A DNA stretch of 64,000 nt from Pipra filicauda (GCF_003945595.2 NW_024104761.1:62001-126000); one strand, 5' to 3'. Shown: positions 12,247-39,026, counted from the first letter of the stretch. The notes: a model not told the origin generated them from the letters alone. Numbers and translations: made by a program.

Positions 12247-14358
12247 ACTGACTTCAGAACCCCTTCTCACTTTGGGATTTATTCCATGCTGCCTTTTATT
12301 TGCTTGTTTGCCTTAATACTGGTCCGTGCTTTCTATGGTGGAAGCAGAACAGATCAGGGGGCTGATTCCTGTCCTCTCCGAAAGGGAATCATTCTTTTCA
12401 GATTTAAAAAATAACACACTAAATTATATTCTTATCCATGTACTTGTTTGTGCCATCATTATTTGCCTCTCACAGAGAAGTCAGGTGTCCAACTTACTTC
12501 AAGGTATTGCAAAATCAGTCAGTACAGTGCAAGGTCAGTGTGATCAGAGGTGTGCCTGGCCATCCACTGGGAGAGCAGTTTCGGGAGAACACCATTCTCA
12601 CTAATTCCAACACTTTCCTTTCCAAGAGAAGCATCAGTATGCACTGAGATCCTCCTCAGGAGGTCCAGGTTTGCTGCAGTAGAAGAGAGTGGAAATGAGC
12701 AGAGCTGTGAGATGACCCAGCTGAGGATGGTAAAATATATAGGCACCTTCAGGCCAAACTAATGAACTGAAGAGAAGCAGCTTGGAAGCATTTAAGCTAA
12801 ATTGTGTGGCAGATATAAATTCACAGTCATTAATAATGTTAAAAAAAGGGAGGCTATTTATGATGGCTTGAGAAAGCAAAACCTAATGTTGAGAATTAAC
12901 AGTAGAGTAGATGTCCAAAACTTCCCTGGAGATGTGTAAGGTCATTTAGTCCCCTATTTTTCTTGAATAAGCAAAGCAGCAGACAGATCCTCCAGTATTT
13001 AACACAAGCTTTCCTTACCAGTAAAAACCATATGGGAACTATAGTCACAGGAGGGAGGGATGGCAACAAACCACTTCTTGGCTGCATCTTCCACTCCACT
13101 TCTACTGCATGTGCTGTTTAAGAAGGAATGTGGTTGATAATGCCCTCAACATTAGGAGGGAGACCATTATAATTTGGTTTTAACCCATGTATAGGAAGGT
13201 CACATGACTCAGAGGAGAGGTGGATCAGGGGCTCCTGTTCAGATTCCCAGCTCCTCCTATTTGTGCATTCCTTGGTGCTCTTGGAGACATCCCTGGTGTG
13301 CTTGCAGCTCCACTGTGGCATGCAGTTGTGTGTTCAACATCCAAAAAGCTCCAGAGGTGCCCACGGGGGTGGATGGCCAGAGGCATGGAAGAGATGACTA
13401 AGTATCCTGGGATTCTTCAGCCTGGAAGAGGCAGCTGCGTTGTATTAGCAGTCTCTGGAAGGATAAACCTCTCTTCCAGCACAGGCTGTTTGGAGTGATT
13501 CAGAACATGAAAAAAAAAAAAAAAGAGAGAGGTCTGAATAAAGGTAATACTGAAACTTCCTAACTGGTCAGGCCTGAATGGGGGGAAAATCCCCTAAAAA
13601 TCACCCCAAAGGTGATTCTTGTCAAAGTTGAATACAATTCCTGTGACTTTCTGATGTGCACAGTTCTACCCTGTATTTCTGTAACTTTTGCATCCTCCTG
13701 GTAATGAACTTCTCTAAAAAGAGAAGAAAATATGTTAATTTTTTGTCTTAAGTGGAAGTTTCCAGTGACTAGCTGAATCCTTCCTCAATAATTAATGCCT
13801 GAAGGCATTTTCCTCTGGTACTGATTTAAATGGAAGTAGCTTTGCTGCCCATTAGTGTAAAGCTGCATTTTGGTGCTGTGAGTTTGCATTCCCAGTGTCT
13901 GGTGTCGCATTACAGGCACGGATGGGAGTTTGGGAAAAGGGAAGCAATGCAAGGAGTTGCTCTGTACTGGGACCTCGTGGGGGACCCCCACAAGTTGCTG
14001 TGCTCCAGCTCTGTGTGCCATTAGGGTCCTCCACTGTAACCAGCGAGGAGCTGCAGCCCAGAAGCCACAAACATCAGGCAGATCTTAATTCAATTTATTT
14101 ATGTGTTTATTCTGTCCGAGTCAAAACACAGAGCCGTAAGCCAACCTCTTACTTGCTTGCCTTGAAAAGCTTTTAATGCTATTTCAGCAACTAGTGTAAT
14201 ATTTAAAGAAAATAAATCCTCTTGACTTTATTATTCAGCTCAGTGCTGTGTACAGTAGGTGCATAAGTTATTTGCTAAATGTTTTATGATGGCGATTATG
14301 TAAGTAATGAGCTTTTACGTTTTGGCACCAGAGAGTAACAGAACTGTGTGCAGGACTT
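12247..14358. other. Intronic sequence, nothing recognised
   Basis: The sequence contains an A14 run at 13510-13523 followed by GAGAGAG. The 13770-14350 part is AT-rich and repeat-free. No splice-flanked coding segment resembling renalase was found. Confidence 0.5.
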
Positions 14359-14510
14359 TGTAACTTGATGTAGGAAGGAAGCTTAATTTGCAAATTAATC
14401 CAGCTTCATCTTCCTGCTGTGCCGTGTCATTACAGAGGGACTTAGAAGAGCTTCCTTCCTACATCAAGTTACAGAGTAACTTTTGCAAATTAATTTGCAA
14501 ATTAATCCAG
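14359..14510. repeat. Perfect 25-bp inverted repeat plus 21-bp direct repeat
   Basis: The left arm 14359-14383 is the exact reverse complement of 14449-14473 (25 of 25), with a 65-nt spacer. Next to the left arm, the 21-nt stretch 14383-14403 (TTAATTTGCAAATTAATCC then AG) recurs exactly at 14490-14510. Inverted and direct copies side by side suggest one template-switching event during replication rather than a transposon. A transcript would fold into a hairpin. Confidence 0.9.
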
Positions 14511-15852
14511 GGGAAATGTGACAATGAGCTTTATCTTTTTATTTTTTTTAGCCAAACTTTTCCAAGCCTCTTAGCTCCAAGATGAGATCTTAAATCCATA
14601 CAGAGGTTTCTGAATAAAATCAGATTTTCTCAAAGTTGTCTTCAGCTTCTGTCGACTTCAGTGCCAGCCACAGAAACTAGTGGGCTTTGTGAGAATAACA
14701 CATTAAAAATGTTGTTGTAGTATGGAAGTGGTATTTGCAGTCCTGCTAGTGAGAGTTACGTGATGCCATGTCATGTATATTCTACATCATTACCTCTAAA
14801 TGCTTACAAAGCAAAAACTGGAGTGTACCATGTGTATTATATTTTTTATTTGGACTCTATTGACCTATTTCTTGGGGTTCTTTCTTAAATGAATGACATT
14901 TCCAAGCATGTCCAAAATCTCTTGGAAAATTCTGAGTATTCCTTGCTGGAAGGAGTTATTCTGTCCCACAGAGATGTTTATCTCTGCTCCCTCCCAAGCA
15001 AAACTGGAAGAAACTTCCCAGCTAAAATATGGGCATTTTGAACCATTACAGGACTGGATTCCTTTCCCCGGGCAGGTTGTGCTGTAACCACAGGAAGGGT
15101 TTGGATCGCTGAAAGAATCAGTTATTGTCTTCTCCTTTAGTTTTACTTGCTTGTAAATGTCATATCCTGTCCTTCCCAGGGTGGGAGCTTAGCAGAGGTT
15201 CGTGTTTTAAATGAAGATGTGATTAATTTTGAATCCAAACCCTGGATACAACAAACTGTGGGGTGTGCTGTGTGTCGTGGGACCAGACTGCTGGTTAAGA
15301 GGCAGCTTCTCAGCCATCCAGATAACCAGTCTGAAAAGTTATTTTCCCCGTCAATGCAAGTGCAAAATAATGTGAATGTGTGTATTAAAGCCACTTTCAG
15401 ACTGGAGGCTGAGCACACAGGCCTAAGAGAGCAGCATGGCCATGCTCCTGGGCTGTGGGTAACACAGCGTGCAGGGGCAGAGTAATTGTGGGACTGGGGA
15501 AGGAGGATGGAGGTTTGTTAAATTGAAAACTGGAATTGTATAGTAGAAGTAATAAAAAAAACATTACTGCTTTGAATCCGAGTTTTCTTTGGTAAAAAGT
15601 ATGACCTGAAGCGACAGAAATCCTGTGGAGCATCTCCCCTGTTTCCTCATCCCTGCCCTTCCTCCCGCGGAGACAGGAGTGGGTGGCTCTCAGCCCTCGT
15701 GCCAGCTTTGTCCCCCGTCCTACAAATGGTGCAGTTCCTTTTCTCTGCTGATTCAAAAGTTGACTTGGACATAAGTGGTGCTGCAGGAGGTTCATGAAAA
15801 TGTTTCTTGTGCAAATCGATGGAGGTTTTAGTTTAATACTGAGTGAAATATT
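14511..15852. other. Intronic sequence, nothing recognised
   Basis: The sequence is unique-looking. The 253-residue minus-strand frame covering 15397-16158 begins in it and runs across the next CR1; it has no recognised domain. Confidence 0.5.
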
Positions 15853-16114
15853 GAGGATGAGGAGCAGTGGCCATAAACTAAACCACAGGAAGTTCCACCT
15901 CAGCTTTAGGAAGACCTTTTTTCCCATGGAGGGTGGCAGAGCACTGGAACAGCTGCCCAGGGAAGCTGTGGCCTCTCCTCTCTGGAGACATTCCAAACCC
16001 ACCTGGACATGTTCCTGTGTCACCTGCTCTGGGAGACCCTGCCTTGGCTGGGGGGTTGGACTGGATGATCTCCAGAGGTGCCTTCCAACCCCAGCTATTC
16101 TGTGAGTCTGTGAA
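15853..16114 (+). mobile_element. CR1 LINE 3' fragment, separate older subfamily
   Basis: It reads in the sense direction: 'GGCCATAAACTAAACCACAG', 'GAGGGTGGCAGAGCACTGGA', 'CATTCCAAACCCACCTGGAC', then 'TTGGACTGGATGATCTCCAG' and the tail CTATTCTGTGAGTCTGTGA. The inner sequence differs from the common copies in this window, so it is another CR1 lineage. Confidence 0.88.
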
Positions 16115-18490
16115 TTCTTAATAATCTTGTCAAGAGCAGCTGGTAGACAGGTATCCAAGCATAATTCTTATAAAGTTCATTAAAAAAAATCACTTGTTCT
16201 GCCTTTTTATCCCCCAGCATCTTTCTTTTCCACTTAATCATCTACGTTTCGAAACATTCCTTTCCCTTGCATGCCACAAACTTTAGATAAAGAAGCTTTG
16301 GGCCAGAGTCAGCCAGGACTGCAGTGATTTGGAACAGTTATTTAAGTCCTCGTGGACGCTTCAGATGCTCAGAGGTGAGCGCTGCGTTGGATCCAGAGTG
16401 GATTATTCCGACAATGAGAAGTGTATCCCAACAGATAACTGCGTTTAGTGAGCGTTCCACTGCAGATACAGGCAGGGCTGCATTTAACTGTTATGCTGCC
16501 TTTTTAAAAAAGCTCCCAAGCTGTTTGATAAGGAAGCTGGACTTAGAAACTGAGCCTTTCTCATAACCTCTGCTCCCTCCTACGCAAAGGCAGAGGCAGG
16601 AACAGGCTGCATCTTGAATCGGTCAGCGCCGTGGCAGAGGGCCAGTGGCTTGGTGGCTCTGCCGAGGGGGATGGCCTGAAAAGCCTGTCCTTTGTCACCA
16701 CACAGCTGGAGAGCTCAGGGCAGCAGCTTCTGCCTCCAGAGAGCAGTAGGAAAGGTCTCTGCAAGCCTGCTGAGGAGGAAGAGTTTGCCATCCAAGGAGG
16801 CTTCGTTGTGTGAAGGTTATGATAATGTGCCAGCCTGAATAATTCATCTCCTGCTCTGCCAGCTGTGACAATAAACTGTCCCTCCAGGTACTTAACCGAG
16901 CTGCCCGTTCTGATGGGAATCTCTAAACTTGATACCCAGGCTAAAAATACCTTTGCTGCCGTTTGACCACAGCGTTTCCTTTTTAACTTTTAAAACAGTG
17001 GTGGGCACTTGCCACGTACAGACACCCTGGCACTGGCAGTGTCTGAGTGACGCATTTACATCGCTGGCAGCGTCGGGTGCTGCAAGTAAAGTCGTCAGCA
17101 AAGCAGCCTCAGGAAATCATGAAACCTTTTGGGGGGATTGGGTCAGTGGTGGGGTTATTGAGGGCATGGCTGTGAGAGCAGTGGGTGGTCACGGAAGTAT
17201 GGGCCACAAAAAATGAAGAAGGCAGAGGGAAACCTTCCTAGTCCAAGGCTGAATTGAGTTCTGGGGGGTTACAGGGGGACTTGTGCACCAGTTCATTCAT
17301 CTGCTGGAAAACAAGCAACACCTCCGAGATAGTTACGAATTTGTCAGGTTTTCTTAATTCTGGATGTCTCACAACATTTTCCAGAAGGTGTTTTCCAGCA
17401 AGAAGGAATGGACAGGGTATTTTACTTCTCTTTGTGAAGAGAAGTAAAAGTGGGGACTGGGAGTTGGGCAGGACTAATTTTGTTTCCAGAAAAGGAAGCT
17501 CAGGATCTGAAAATTACTGGGTGGCTGAGCAGTGACAAAGTCACAGAGCTCAAGCCAGGCTTGAATACTATTCCCACTAAAGCTGTCGGATGATTAGAAG
17601 CATAAGAAGTTTCCAGTTAAAGAAGTTAAGACTAAAAAGAGCAATCTTTTCCTGAGAGAGAAAACTGCAAGTCCAGCATCCTCATATTTTGCTGGTTTAA
17701 TAGCACTTTCATTCCTTAAAAGTACTGCCATAGGGTTTTTTTCCATACTGCTCTGGTGGCTGGTCATGTCTGCTTGTCTCTAGATTTACAGCCACCTTGG
17801 CCATACCTTAATAAGTGATTTTTAACCTATTGGGCAGTGACTGTGTGCACTAAAGCACAGGCTGTATCCAGCTGTTTGTTATCTCCTTTGGAGCTGCTGG
17901 TTGTCAGGGGCCTGTGCCACTCAGCAAGACTGGATGGTGAAACAGAATAAGAGTTTTCCTTCTCCCTGGAAGTCTTTTAAACCGGGATCTCAGTTTGTTT
18001 ACCCAGGTTTGCCCACACATCCCTTTGGTCATGCAGGAGCTGGATACAAGTGTCCCAACTGAGCTCTGACATCACGTGGTGGCTTGATGGGGAGATAAGT
18101 ATCCACAGGCTTTCAGAAGTCCTGGGTTAGGAATAGTGAAACTTTGCAGAACAAGTATCATTTGCAATGCATCTCACATTGTAGCATCTGCTTTTCCCTG
18201 CAGTTCTGGACGTGGTTTCTCCCTGGCCCCAGCAGCTGTGACCTACAGTGGCGGGTTCATGGGACTTGGTGGGACGTCACAGGTGACCTGTCTGCTTCAG
18301 TTACCAGGCTGAGCAGAGTCCTGGACTGGCCCATCGTGTCTCATCCCCGTCTCTGCCTGCTCAAAAGTGCTGTTGCAAGCCCAGTCCTTGCTGGAGCCTC
18401 TGACAGCTGCCACAAGCTGGTGGTGAGTGATCCAGGTGCTGCGTGGCTCCTGCAGTGCCTCTCTGCAGAGAAAGGTGTCTTCAGGCTGAC
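16115..18490. other. Intronic sequence, nothing recognised except one small hairpin
   Basis: Apart from the hairpin at 17420-17449 there is no repeat, exon or RNA gene that I can support. Confidence 0.5.
17420..17449. repeat. Perfect 13-bp stem, 4-nt loop hairpin
   Basis: TTTTACTTCTCTT (17420-17432), loop TGTG, then AAGAGAAGTAAAA (17437-17449). All 13 pairs are Watson-Crick. It is too short for a microRNA precursor; no function is implied. Confidence 0.85.
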
Positions 18491-18731
18491 AGAGAGTAGG
18501 TTTAGATTGGATATTGGGATGAAATCCTTCCCTGTGAGGGTGGGGAGGCCCTGGCACAGGTTGCCCAGAGAAGCTGTGACTGCCCCTGGATCCCTGGAAG
18601 TGTCCAAGGCCAGGTTGGACGGGGCTTGGAGCAACCTGGGCTGGTGGGAGGTGTCCCTGCCCATGGCAGGGGGTTGGAACAAGATGATGCTTAAGGTCCC
18701 TTCCAACCCAAAGCATTCTGTGAGTCTGTGA
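18491..18731 (+). mobile_element. CR1 LINE 3' end
   Basis: Sense orientation: 'GGTTTAGATTGGATATTGGG', 'CCTGGCACAGGTTGCCCAGA', 'GGTGTCCCTGCCCATGGCAG', then 'CCCTTCCAACCCAAAGCATT' and the tail CTGTGAGTCTGTGAT. About 240 bp. The 195-residue open frame 18144-18731 runs into it and is not a gene. Confidence 0.92.
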
Positions 18732-20160
18732 TATTGCAATCTCCTCCTGGACTTTGCTGGCAAAAGGCTCAATGTCCGGGATTAAACCTCGATCACCCCA
18801 GTCGGTTCTTGGCCGTCGGAGCAGCTGGGTTTATTTTTGCTTCCCTGGCCTTGGTGATGGGAGGCTGGGCTCGGTCCTGGCTGCCTGGATGGCCTGGTGC
18901 CCGTGCTCCCAGCCTGCCAGCTCAAGCCTTGGCTCTCCTCTCTCTTGCTGGCCCTAATGGGATCTCTGGGTCCTCTCCTTCCCACAACACGAGTGAGGCG
19001 GCGAGGTGACATTAAAGTACTGGAACGGCAGATAAAAGGCCCTGGCTGTATTTATTGAGTGTCACAGATAAGTAATCCACTGTGCTGTCAGTGTCTGGAG
19101 AAACAGCAAATGAAGTATGCATGCCCCTTGCTTTGATGTGATGAAATCTCCAGAGGACACTTACTTCAGTGGCACTCGCAGTGCAGCTGTAGCTGAGTTT
19201 TTCAGTGGAAAATACAAGATTTTCGTGTCTTTATGCAGTGCTTTAAAAATATTGCTATGGCTGATTCTTATATGCTGGGCAATTCCGTGGTCTGAAAGCT
19301 AGAGGGTTGTGTTCTGGTTTTTTGTTTTTGTTTTTTTTTTCCAAAATGTTATTAAAATCATCTTAACCGTTTTTGTTGGAAGGAGAAAAATTAATAGTTA
19401 TTCTGTGGTTTCATCCACAGCATTAAAACAACAGTCTGGTTTTCATTTAAAGCAATAAAAGTATGGAAATTTGAAATGAAGGTTCTCTTCATGTCCTTAG
19501 ATCAACTTGTTGGCCTTGCTGAAACACATAATGGATGGAGCAGGGGAAAAAAACCTCAGTCTTACAACTCTTAACCTTGTTTCTGCCTGTAGTTCAGCTT
19601 TCTCATTGCTGGATTTCAGACTTGATGCCACTTTCTTGCCTGTCTTCTCAAGCTGTAAAAACTCCCTTGTAAAAACTAAATTTGCAGCCGTTTAGGACCC
19701 AGTGAACCCCAGACGTTATTTTTTTAAAAACCTGAGCCATAACGAAGCGAACTGGTGCATCAGTAGTTGAATTAACACACTTTTGAGATGTAAACCTGAC
19801 TGTTGGGGTGGTGAGTATTAGTCATTCCTGGGTTATGGTGTGGGCAGGAGGAGAGCAGAGGCACCAGCACAGCTGCAGTGCAGGGAACCCCGGTCCAGCC
19901 CAGGGAAACAGCCCATCCCTGTGAGAGTGGGGCAGCCCTGGGAAGGGGCCTGGAGTGGTGGGGGATCCCCATCCCCAGGGATGCCCCAGGTAGCTCAGAC
20001 GTGGCCCCAGTGACCTGCTGCCACTGCCTTGATCCTGAGCCTGGCAGTGCCCGTGTGTGGGGTGACCAGCGTGGCAGCGCTGCCCTCCTCTTCCCACCCT
20101 GCAGCTTCCCTTCCAGCTCTGGTTTACCCCCAGGACAGGGCAGGGCAGAGTCTGGAGGAA
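18732..20160. other. Intronic sequence, GC-richer, nothing recognised
   Basis: 18732-19010 and 19850-20150 are GC-rich with a few CpGs. The stretch around 19915-19960 faintly resembles CR1 ('CCTGTGAGAGTGGGGCAGCC') but is too short to call. Confidence 0.45.
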
Positions 20161-20352
20161 CCTTTTTTCACAGAAACTTTCTTCACAGAAAAGGTGATTA
20201 GACAGAGAGGTTTGGAGTCCCCATCCCTGGAGGTGTCCAGGGAAGGACTGGCCATGGCACTCAGTGCTCTGGGCTGGGGGACACGGTGGGGATCAGTCAC
20301 AGGTTGGACTTGATGATCTCAGGGGTGTTTTCCAAGCTATTTGATTCTGTGA
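20161..20352 (+). mobile_element. CR1 3' end, 'GATGATCTCAGGGGTG' subfamily
   Basis: Features are 'CTTCACAGAAAAGGTGATTA', 'CCCCATCCCTGGAGGTGTCC', 'GGTTGGACTTGATGATCTCA' and the tail TTTGATTCTGTGAA. The copy at 39027-39240 on the opposite strand belongs to the same subfamily. Confidence 0.85.
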
Positions 20353-23192
20353 ACTCCTCAGTGTTTCTGGGGTTCACATCTCTCTAGTGAGCAGGCTGCC
20401 CCTGCCCCCAGAGTGCCTGCAGGCGCTGGGCACTGTAACAGGCTGCCCTCAGCCTGTGTGTTATTCCAGCTCCTCGAGGCTTTTTGAAAAGTCGCTCCTT
20501 CCTGAAGCTGTTGCTTTTCTGGCTGCTGTGAACAAGCCACCCTGGCTGTTTACAGTCCTTTGATCTGTGAAGTCACAGCTCTGTCACTTGTGTCTGCCTG
20601 CCCTCCCTCTTCTCCCTTCTCCTGGGAAGGAGGTTGCCCAGCTGGGCTCGTTTCTTTCCTTCATCCCCTTTTCCCCAGCATCCCCTGGCCAAGCTCTGTG
20701 TGTAGGTGCAGAGTTACAGCTCACAAAATCGTGGCTTAGCTTTGGTTCCTGCTCTGCTGCTCAGCATCCATCCCCACTGACCCCTCACACCTTCTGAGCC
20801 TTTACAGCTTGTGAAGGCAGGTCCTTAAAGACATGGGAAGTCTTAAACGAGCCAACTGGCTGCCTTGCCTTTGGCAACACTGAACATTGTTTGTGAAGGC
20901 TGTGCCTTCTGAAGGGCTCTGTGAAGTAAACCTGAAACAAATTTCAACCTGCTGGTCCCTTCCCCTGCAGCTCAGCTCCATCCCAGATGCATTCCTGCAG
21001 CACGGCTTTGCTGGGGGAATTTGCTTTGCAGGCCGGGGGAGGTCTTGTTTATTTTTCCTTCCCCAAGGGGAAATGAGTTGCCAGAGTAACCTGGACAAAG
21101 AGTGCTGGTTTAGATGGGATGTTAGGGCTTTGTGTTTGTTTGCTTGTTTATGGGACTTAAATATTCTTTCAAAGCACAGCAAGAATGTGCAACAACACAC
21201 TGTGATTATTTATCGTACTGTAGGAAGGGGACCTGGTGCTGGTGGACGTCTCAGAACCCAGCTGGGCAGAGCCCTTACCTGAAAGAGGACAGGGGGGTTT
21301 CTGGGTGAGATCTGTCCCATGCTCTGTGCTTAAAGTGTTTAGCAGCAGCAGCTCTGTTCCCTGCCTGGGCTCTTGTGCTTTGCCAGGAGGAGCTGGGACA
21401 GGCAGGGCTGAAATGGCCAACGCCGCTGTTCCCACTTGGAGAAGAGCCCCGAGGTGGTTCCCGGATGCTGGCACCATGTGCCCGTGCTGTTAAATCCACG
21501 GCTTCAGCAGGAGCTTAGCACAGGCCAGGGAATGTTTCCAGTGGGGCGGGATGTGCGAGGTCCTCTGGCATCCTTTCCTCCAGGGCAGTCCTCCAGTCCG
21601 CCCCGCAACCCTGCTTAATCCCTTCCCTTTCCCTCCTCCTGGGACAGGCTTTGCCAGGTTGCGGAATCTCCCGGTCCCGGGGGCTGCAAAAGCTGGAGAG
21701 AAGCTGTGGAAGAGCAGAGGGATGGAGGAGGAGTGAGTTAACAGCCTGCAGGAGACTCATGGAACTGGGGGAGTCCTGCCAGCGCCTGGGTCAACACAAA
21801 ACGTTTGGATGGCACGGAACAGCGGGATGAAATCCAGTGCCCTGCTGCAGCCTGGGGTGTCTCCACGCCAGGCTGCTCTGGACTGTGGCATAGAGCCCTA
21901 GGCACGCAGGAGCCCTGGATCCCAGGGGAGCAGCCTGCCCTGGGGGAAGGCAGAGCAACCTTGGAGTAAATCCTGCTTGGAAAGATCCAGGTGCCAGGGG
22001 TGAGGTGAGAGGCAACTGAACCCCTTGGCACCTTCTCAGAGGGAGCGCTGGAGAGGGAAAGGGAGCTCCTTCCAACCCCATCGTGCTCAGCCAGTCCTGC
22101 CCTCCTGGGCACGCCTGTCCTCTGCCTTCCTCCATCTCCACCACCAGCCCTACTGCCAGATGCCTGGTTTCTCCTCCTTTTCACTGCCCAGCTTTCACAC
22201 TTTGATCAGTGTTTCTTTCTGCCCCCCTCTCCCCCCATTTCTCCATTCCCCAGCATATTTGTGGGGAAAATACATGGGGAATGTGGATGGGAAAATACGT
22301 GGGAAAAATCCTCAAAATTCGTGAGGCTTTTTCTTGAAGACGTTTCAGGGTTGGTTTCTGGTGGGATTTGGGATGGAATCTGACTTGTGATCCTCTGCAT
22401 GTCCTGCCCCAGCTCACAGAAGTGTTGGTCGTCCATTCAGTCACAGGAGGAGAGACATGGAACCCACCTCCACGATTAGTCCAACTGTTGTCTTTCTCTT
22501 TGGCATGAAATTAAATAGAGTTTGAGTGCACAGTGGGGCTAATGCCACTTTGTGCAGCTTTTTGTGAAGATTATCGAATTGAGGCAAAAAGCAGATATTA
22601 CTGTAACTAGGAGATAGAGGAGTTAATCATAGGGAGAAATGGATTTATATTTGCACTGTAAACTGCTTTGAAATGCCTTCAGCTGAAGGAGCTGAACCTC
22701 ACTGCAAACCCTTTGTGTGCTTTTGTTCATTCAGGTTGCAACACACAAGTTTGTGGGGTATTTTCCCCAGACATTCAAGAGTCTCTGGGTTCATTTTGTC
22801 GATATGTGAAGTCATTTAGCTTTTTGTTGAGCCATGCAACCATTTACTTGGTGTGCTTGAGGCAACCCAAACCTCTTAAAATTTATTCACCATTTTGAGA
22901 AAAGATTTGGGGAAAAGTCACTGATCATTGAAGTTTCCAGTCAGAGGCAACTAGCAGAGAGCTGGAAGATGAACCACCAGCAGCTGGGGGAGGGTTGTGT
23001 GTGAAGGACATACTCTACATAATGCACCATTAAAACTTCATGAAGAGGTGTCCCAGAAAAAAATATTACAAAGCACTAGGCTTAATATTAAATTCTTAGT
23101 TTTAGCAGTCTGGTCATTTTCAGGAAGGAATAATCAGCTTAACCGCAGCATTCACATATTTAATGTTCTGAGAGGAGAGAGGGATTGTCTGA
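20353..23192. other. Intronic sequence before RNLS exon 5
   Basis: 20353-22100 is GC-rich with many short open frames on both strands and no recognised protein. 22240-22320 has a short internal duplication (GGGGAAAATACATGGG / GGGAAAATACGTGGG). 22480-23190 is AT-rich and repeat-free. Confidence 0.5.
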
Positions 23193-37030
<13,838 letters not shown>

Positions 37031-37168
37031 CAATTTCCAAGTCAAGCTGCTGAATTTCATCTAGATTTATGATGGATTTTCCTGTGATGGATTAAATTTG
37101 AGTTTAATGTCAACATCACTGGCCTCTGTCTTGCTAAAATAAATAAAGGGAGATGTATCGGTGTGCTG
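37031..37168 (+). other. RNLS: RNLS 3' UTR (end approximate)
   Basis: This is noncoding sequence directly after the RNLS stop. It is AT-rich and contains no repeat. The 3' limit is inferred from the polyadenylation signals at 37138-37147 with a GT-rich stretch (CGGTGTGCTGT) shortly after them; the exact cleavage site cannot be seen. Confidence 0.75.
37138..37147 (+). terminator. RNLS: RNLS polyadenylation signal (two overlapping AATAAA)
   Basis: AATAAATAAA holds two overlapping canonical hexamers at 37138-37143 and 37142-37147, about 110 nt after the stop codon. A GU-rich element follows within 25 nt. This is the expected arrangement for a short avian 3' UTR. Confidence 0.8.
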
Positions 37169-37450
37169 TAATAATTACTGGGATAGAATTAAATTGGATT
37201 TTCCAGAATCTGTGCTGTGAGTGGTTACTTTGATTGAAGTAAAGCCTTTTCTGGCTCTAGTCAGAGGCACGGAGCTCCAGCAGCCTTTCCAGGTCTCCTG
37301 ATGCTTTTACAGCCCCTGAAAATTATGTCAAGGAGAGGAGCCTGCCTTGAAACAGCACAGAAATCCATGGAGCCACCGAGTTTGCTCCTTGTAAACTCCT
37401 TGTTTACTCCTTGTCTTAGTGACAGGAAAAGGGGGAATGACTGCAAAAAT
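37169..37450. other. Start of intergenic DNA after RNLS
   Basis: Nothing recognised apart from three imperfect copies of ACTCCTTGT-type 12-13-mers at about 37382-37415. Confidence 0.5.
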
Positions 37451-37689
37451 GACTGAGTGGGTTTAGATGATGTGTTAGGAATAAATTCTTGGCTGTGAGG
37501 GTGGGGAGGCCCTGGCACAGGTTGCCCAGAGAAGCTGTGGCTGCCCCTGGATCCCTGGAAGTGTCCAAGGCCAGGTTGGACGGGGCTTGGAGCAACCTGG
37601 GCTGGTGGGAGGTGTCCCTGCCCATGGCAGGGGTTGGACTGGATGGGCTTTAATGTCCCTTCCCACCCAAACCATTCTGGGATTCTCTG
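37451..37689 (+). mobile_element. CR1 LINE 3' end
   Basis: Sense copy with 'GGTGGGGAGGCCCTGGCACA', 'GGTGTCCCTGCCCATGGCAG' and tail CATTCTGGGATTCTCTGA. It closely resembles the copy at 18491-18731. Open frames on the minus strand here are CR1 artefacts. Confidence 0.92.
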
Positions 37690-39026
37690 AGCATTTGGAG
37701 CCTGGGAGGCGACAGAAGGAGCATGCACAGTCGATCCCAGAGATTTCATACATCCATGTGGGCATTAGGGCTGCTGTCCCAGAGTCAGCCTGGGAATAAA
37801 CATTGGCATCTGGGCTGTACCATGAGTTTACCACAGCAAAGATGCTGGCCAGGGGGGTGGATGCACTTAAAATAGTTCAGTATTTGCCAGGTTAGAGAGT
37901 GCCAGGCTCATCATAGCTCTGTGCTGGTCCAGGATTCCCTGAGCAAGGAGCAGCCCTTTCCTCCTTCCAGGTGCTGGAGGAGTCAGGGTAGGAGCAGCCA
38001 ACACTGAAGGTGGTTTAGCTGCTTTGCCTGGCAAATACCAAGAGGAAGGAGGGAAAGGAGTTTATCTAAGCGTGGTCTGGGGCGGTGTTAGTAAGAAAAC
38101 TGTGCTGACATTTCAGAGTTACCTCATCACCACCATAAAAGCTCAAAGTAAACAGCCAGTCCAAAAATTAGGTGACTTTTAGACAGCTTGATACTTTATT
38201 TTGGCAGAACAGGTGCAGGACAGGTCCAGGGAAGGGCATGTGAGTGAATGAACAAGGAATTTGATTTGAAATACTAAAAAAAAATGAACAGCAAGTATAA
38301 TTGTGTTGAAAATACTACCTGTCAGGGTTTCAAGTATTTCTAAGCTACTAAACTGTGTTTCTGTGAAGTCAGTTTTGAAATTACTCAAAAATTAACCAAG
38401 AAATCATTTATTTATTCTAAATCTGATTTTAACTCACCCTTCCTCTTAAATCACATGTCACGAGTTTAGTACCTGTCTACCACGGCACTAAAAATAACAA
38501 AATTTACCAGACAGAATTTTAACTGTTAGAGGAGTCCAATTCAGCCACTTCTTTTTTTTTTTTTTAATACCTCTGCATTTGACCAAAAATCTGGCATCCT
38601 GTGAGCTGAACGGCTGAACGCTGTGAGTTATTTGTGTTTGACCATTCCTAGTGCAGTATTTAAAGTGAAGGCAAGAACTGTAAAACTTGATAATTTTAAA
38701 AGCTTGCAGAAAACTGAATGTGAGGCATCTCTGATTTAACACTGTGTTGTTCTTCTCACTGTCTCTCAAAGAGCTGTGCTCCAGAGGGCTGTGATGTTCT
38801 CTCAGGGGCTTTGTATCAGCAGCAGCCTTCAAATACCACAAGGGACAGAGAAGTGGAGATGTCTCTGCTCCATCCTGTCAGCAGTCTCTCGACTTTGGTC
38901 TTTCTGAGACCTCAAAATACCTGTTCATAAGCAAATTACCTTTTTTTTAAATCGTGAGGTTCTTGATTCTGAGGTTTTTGAGCATGAATCACGGCGAGTC
39001 TCAAACTGCTCCCCTCCTTCCTCATA
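37690..39026. other. Intergenic sequence, nothing recognised
   Basis: T run at about 38552-38565; AT-rich 38180-38760. No gene or repeat family recognised. Confidence 0.5.

Noticed and set aside
15397..16158. 253-codon minus-strand open frame, the longest in the window
   Set aside because: About a third of it is the reverse strand of the CR1 at 15853-16114 and the rest has no recognised domain, splice context or start environment.
17420..17449. Small perfect hairpin as a microRNA precursor
   Set aside because: A 13-bp stem with a 4-nt loop is too short for Drosha/Dicer processing.
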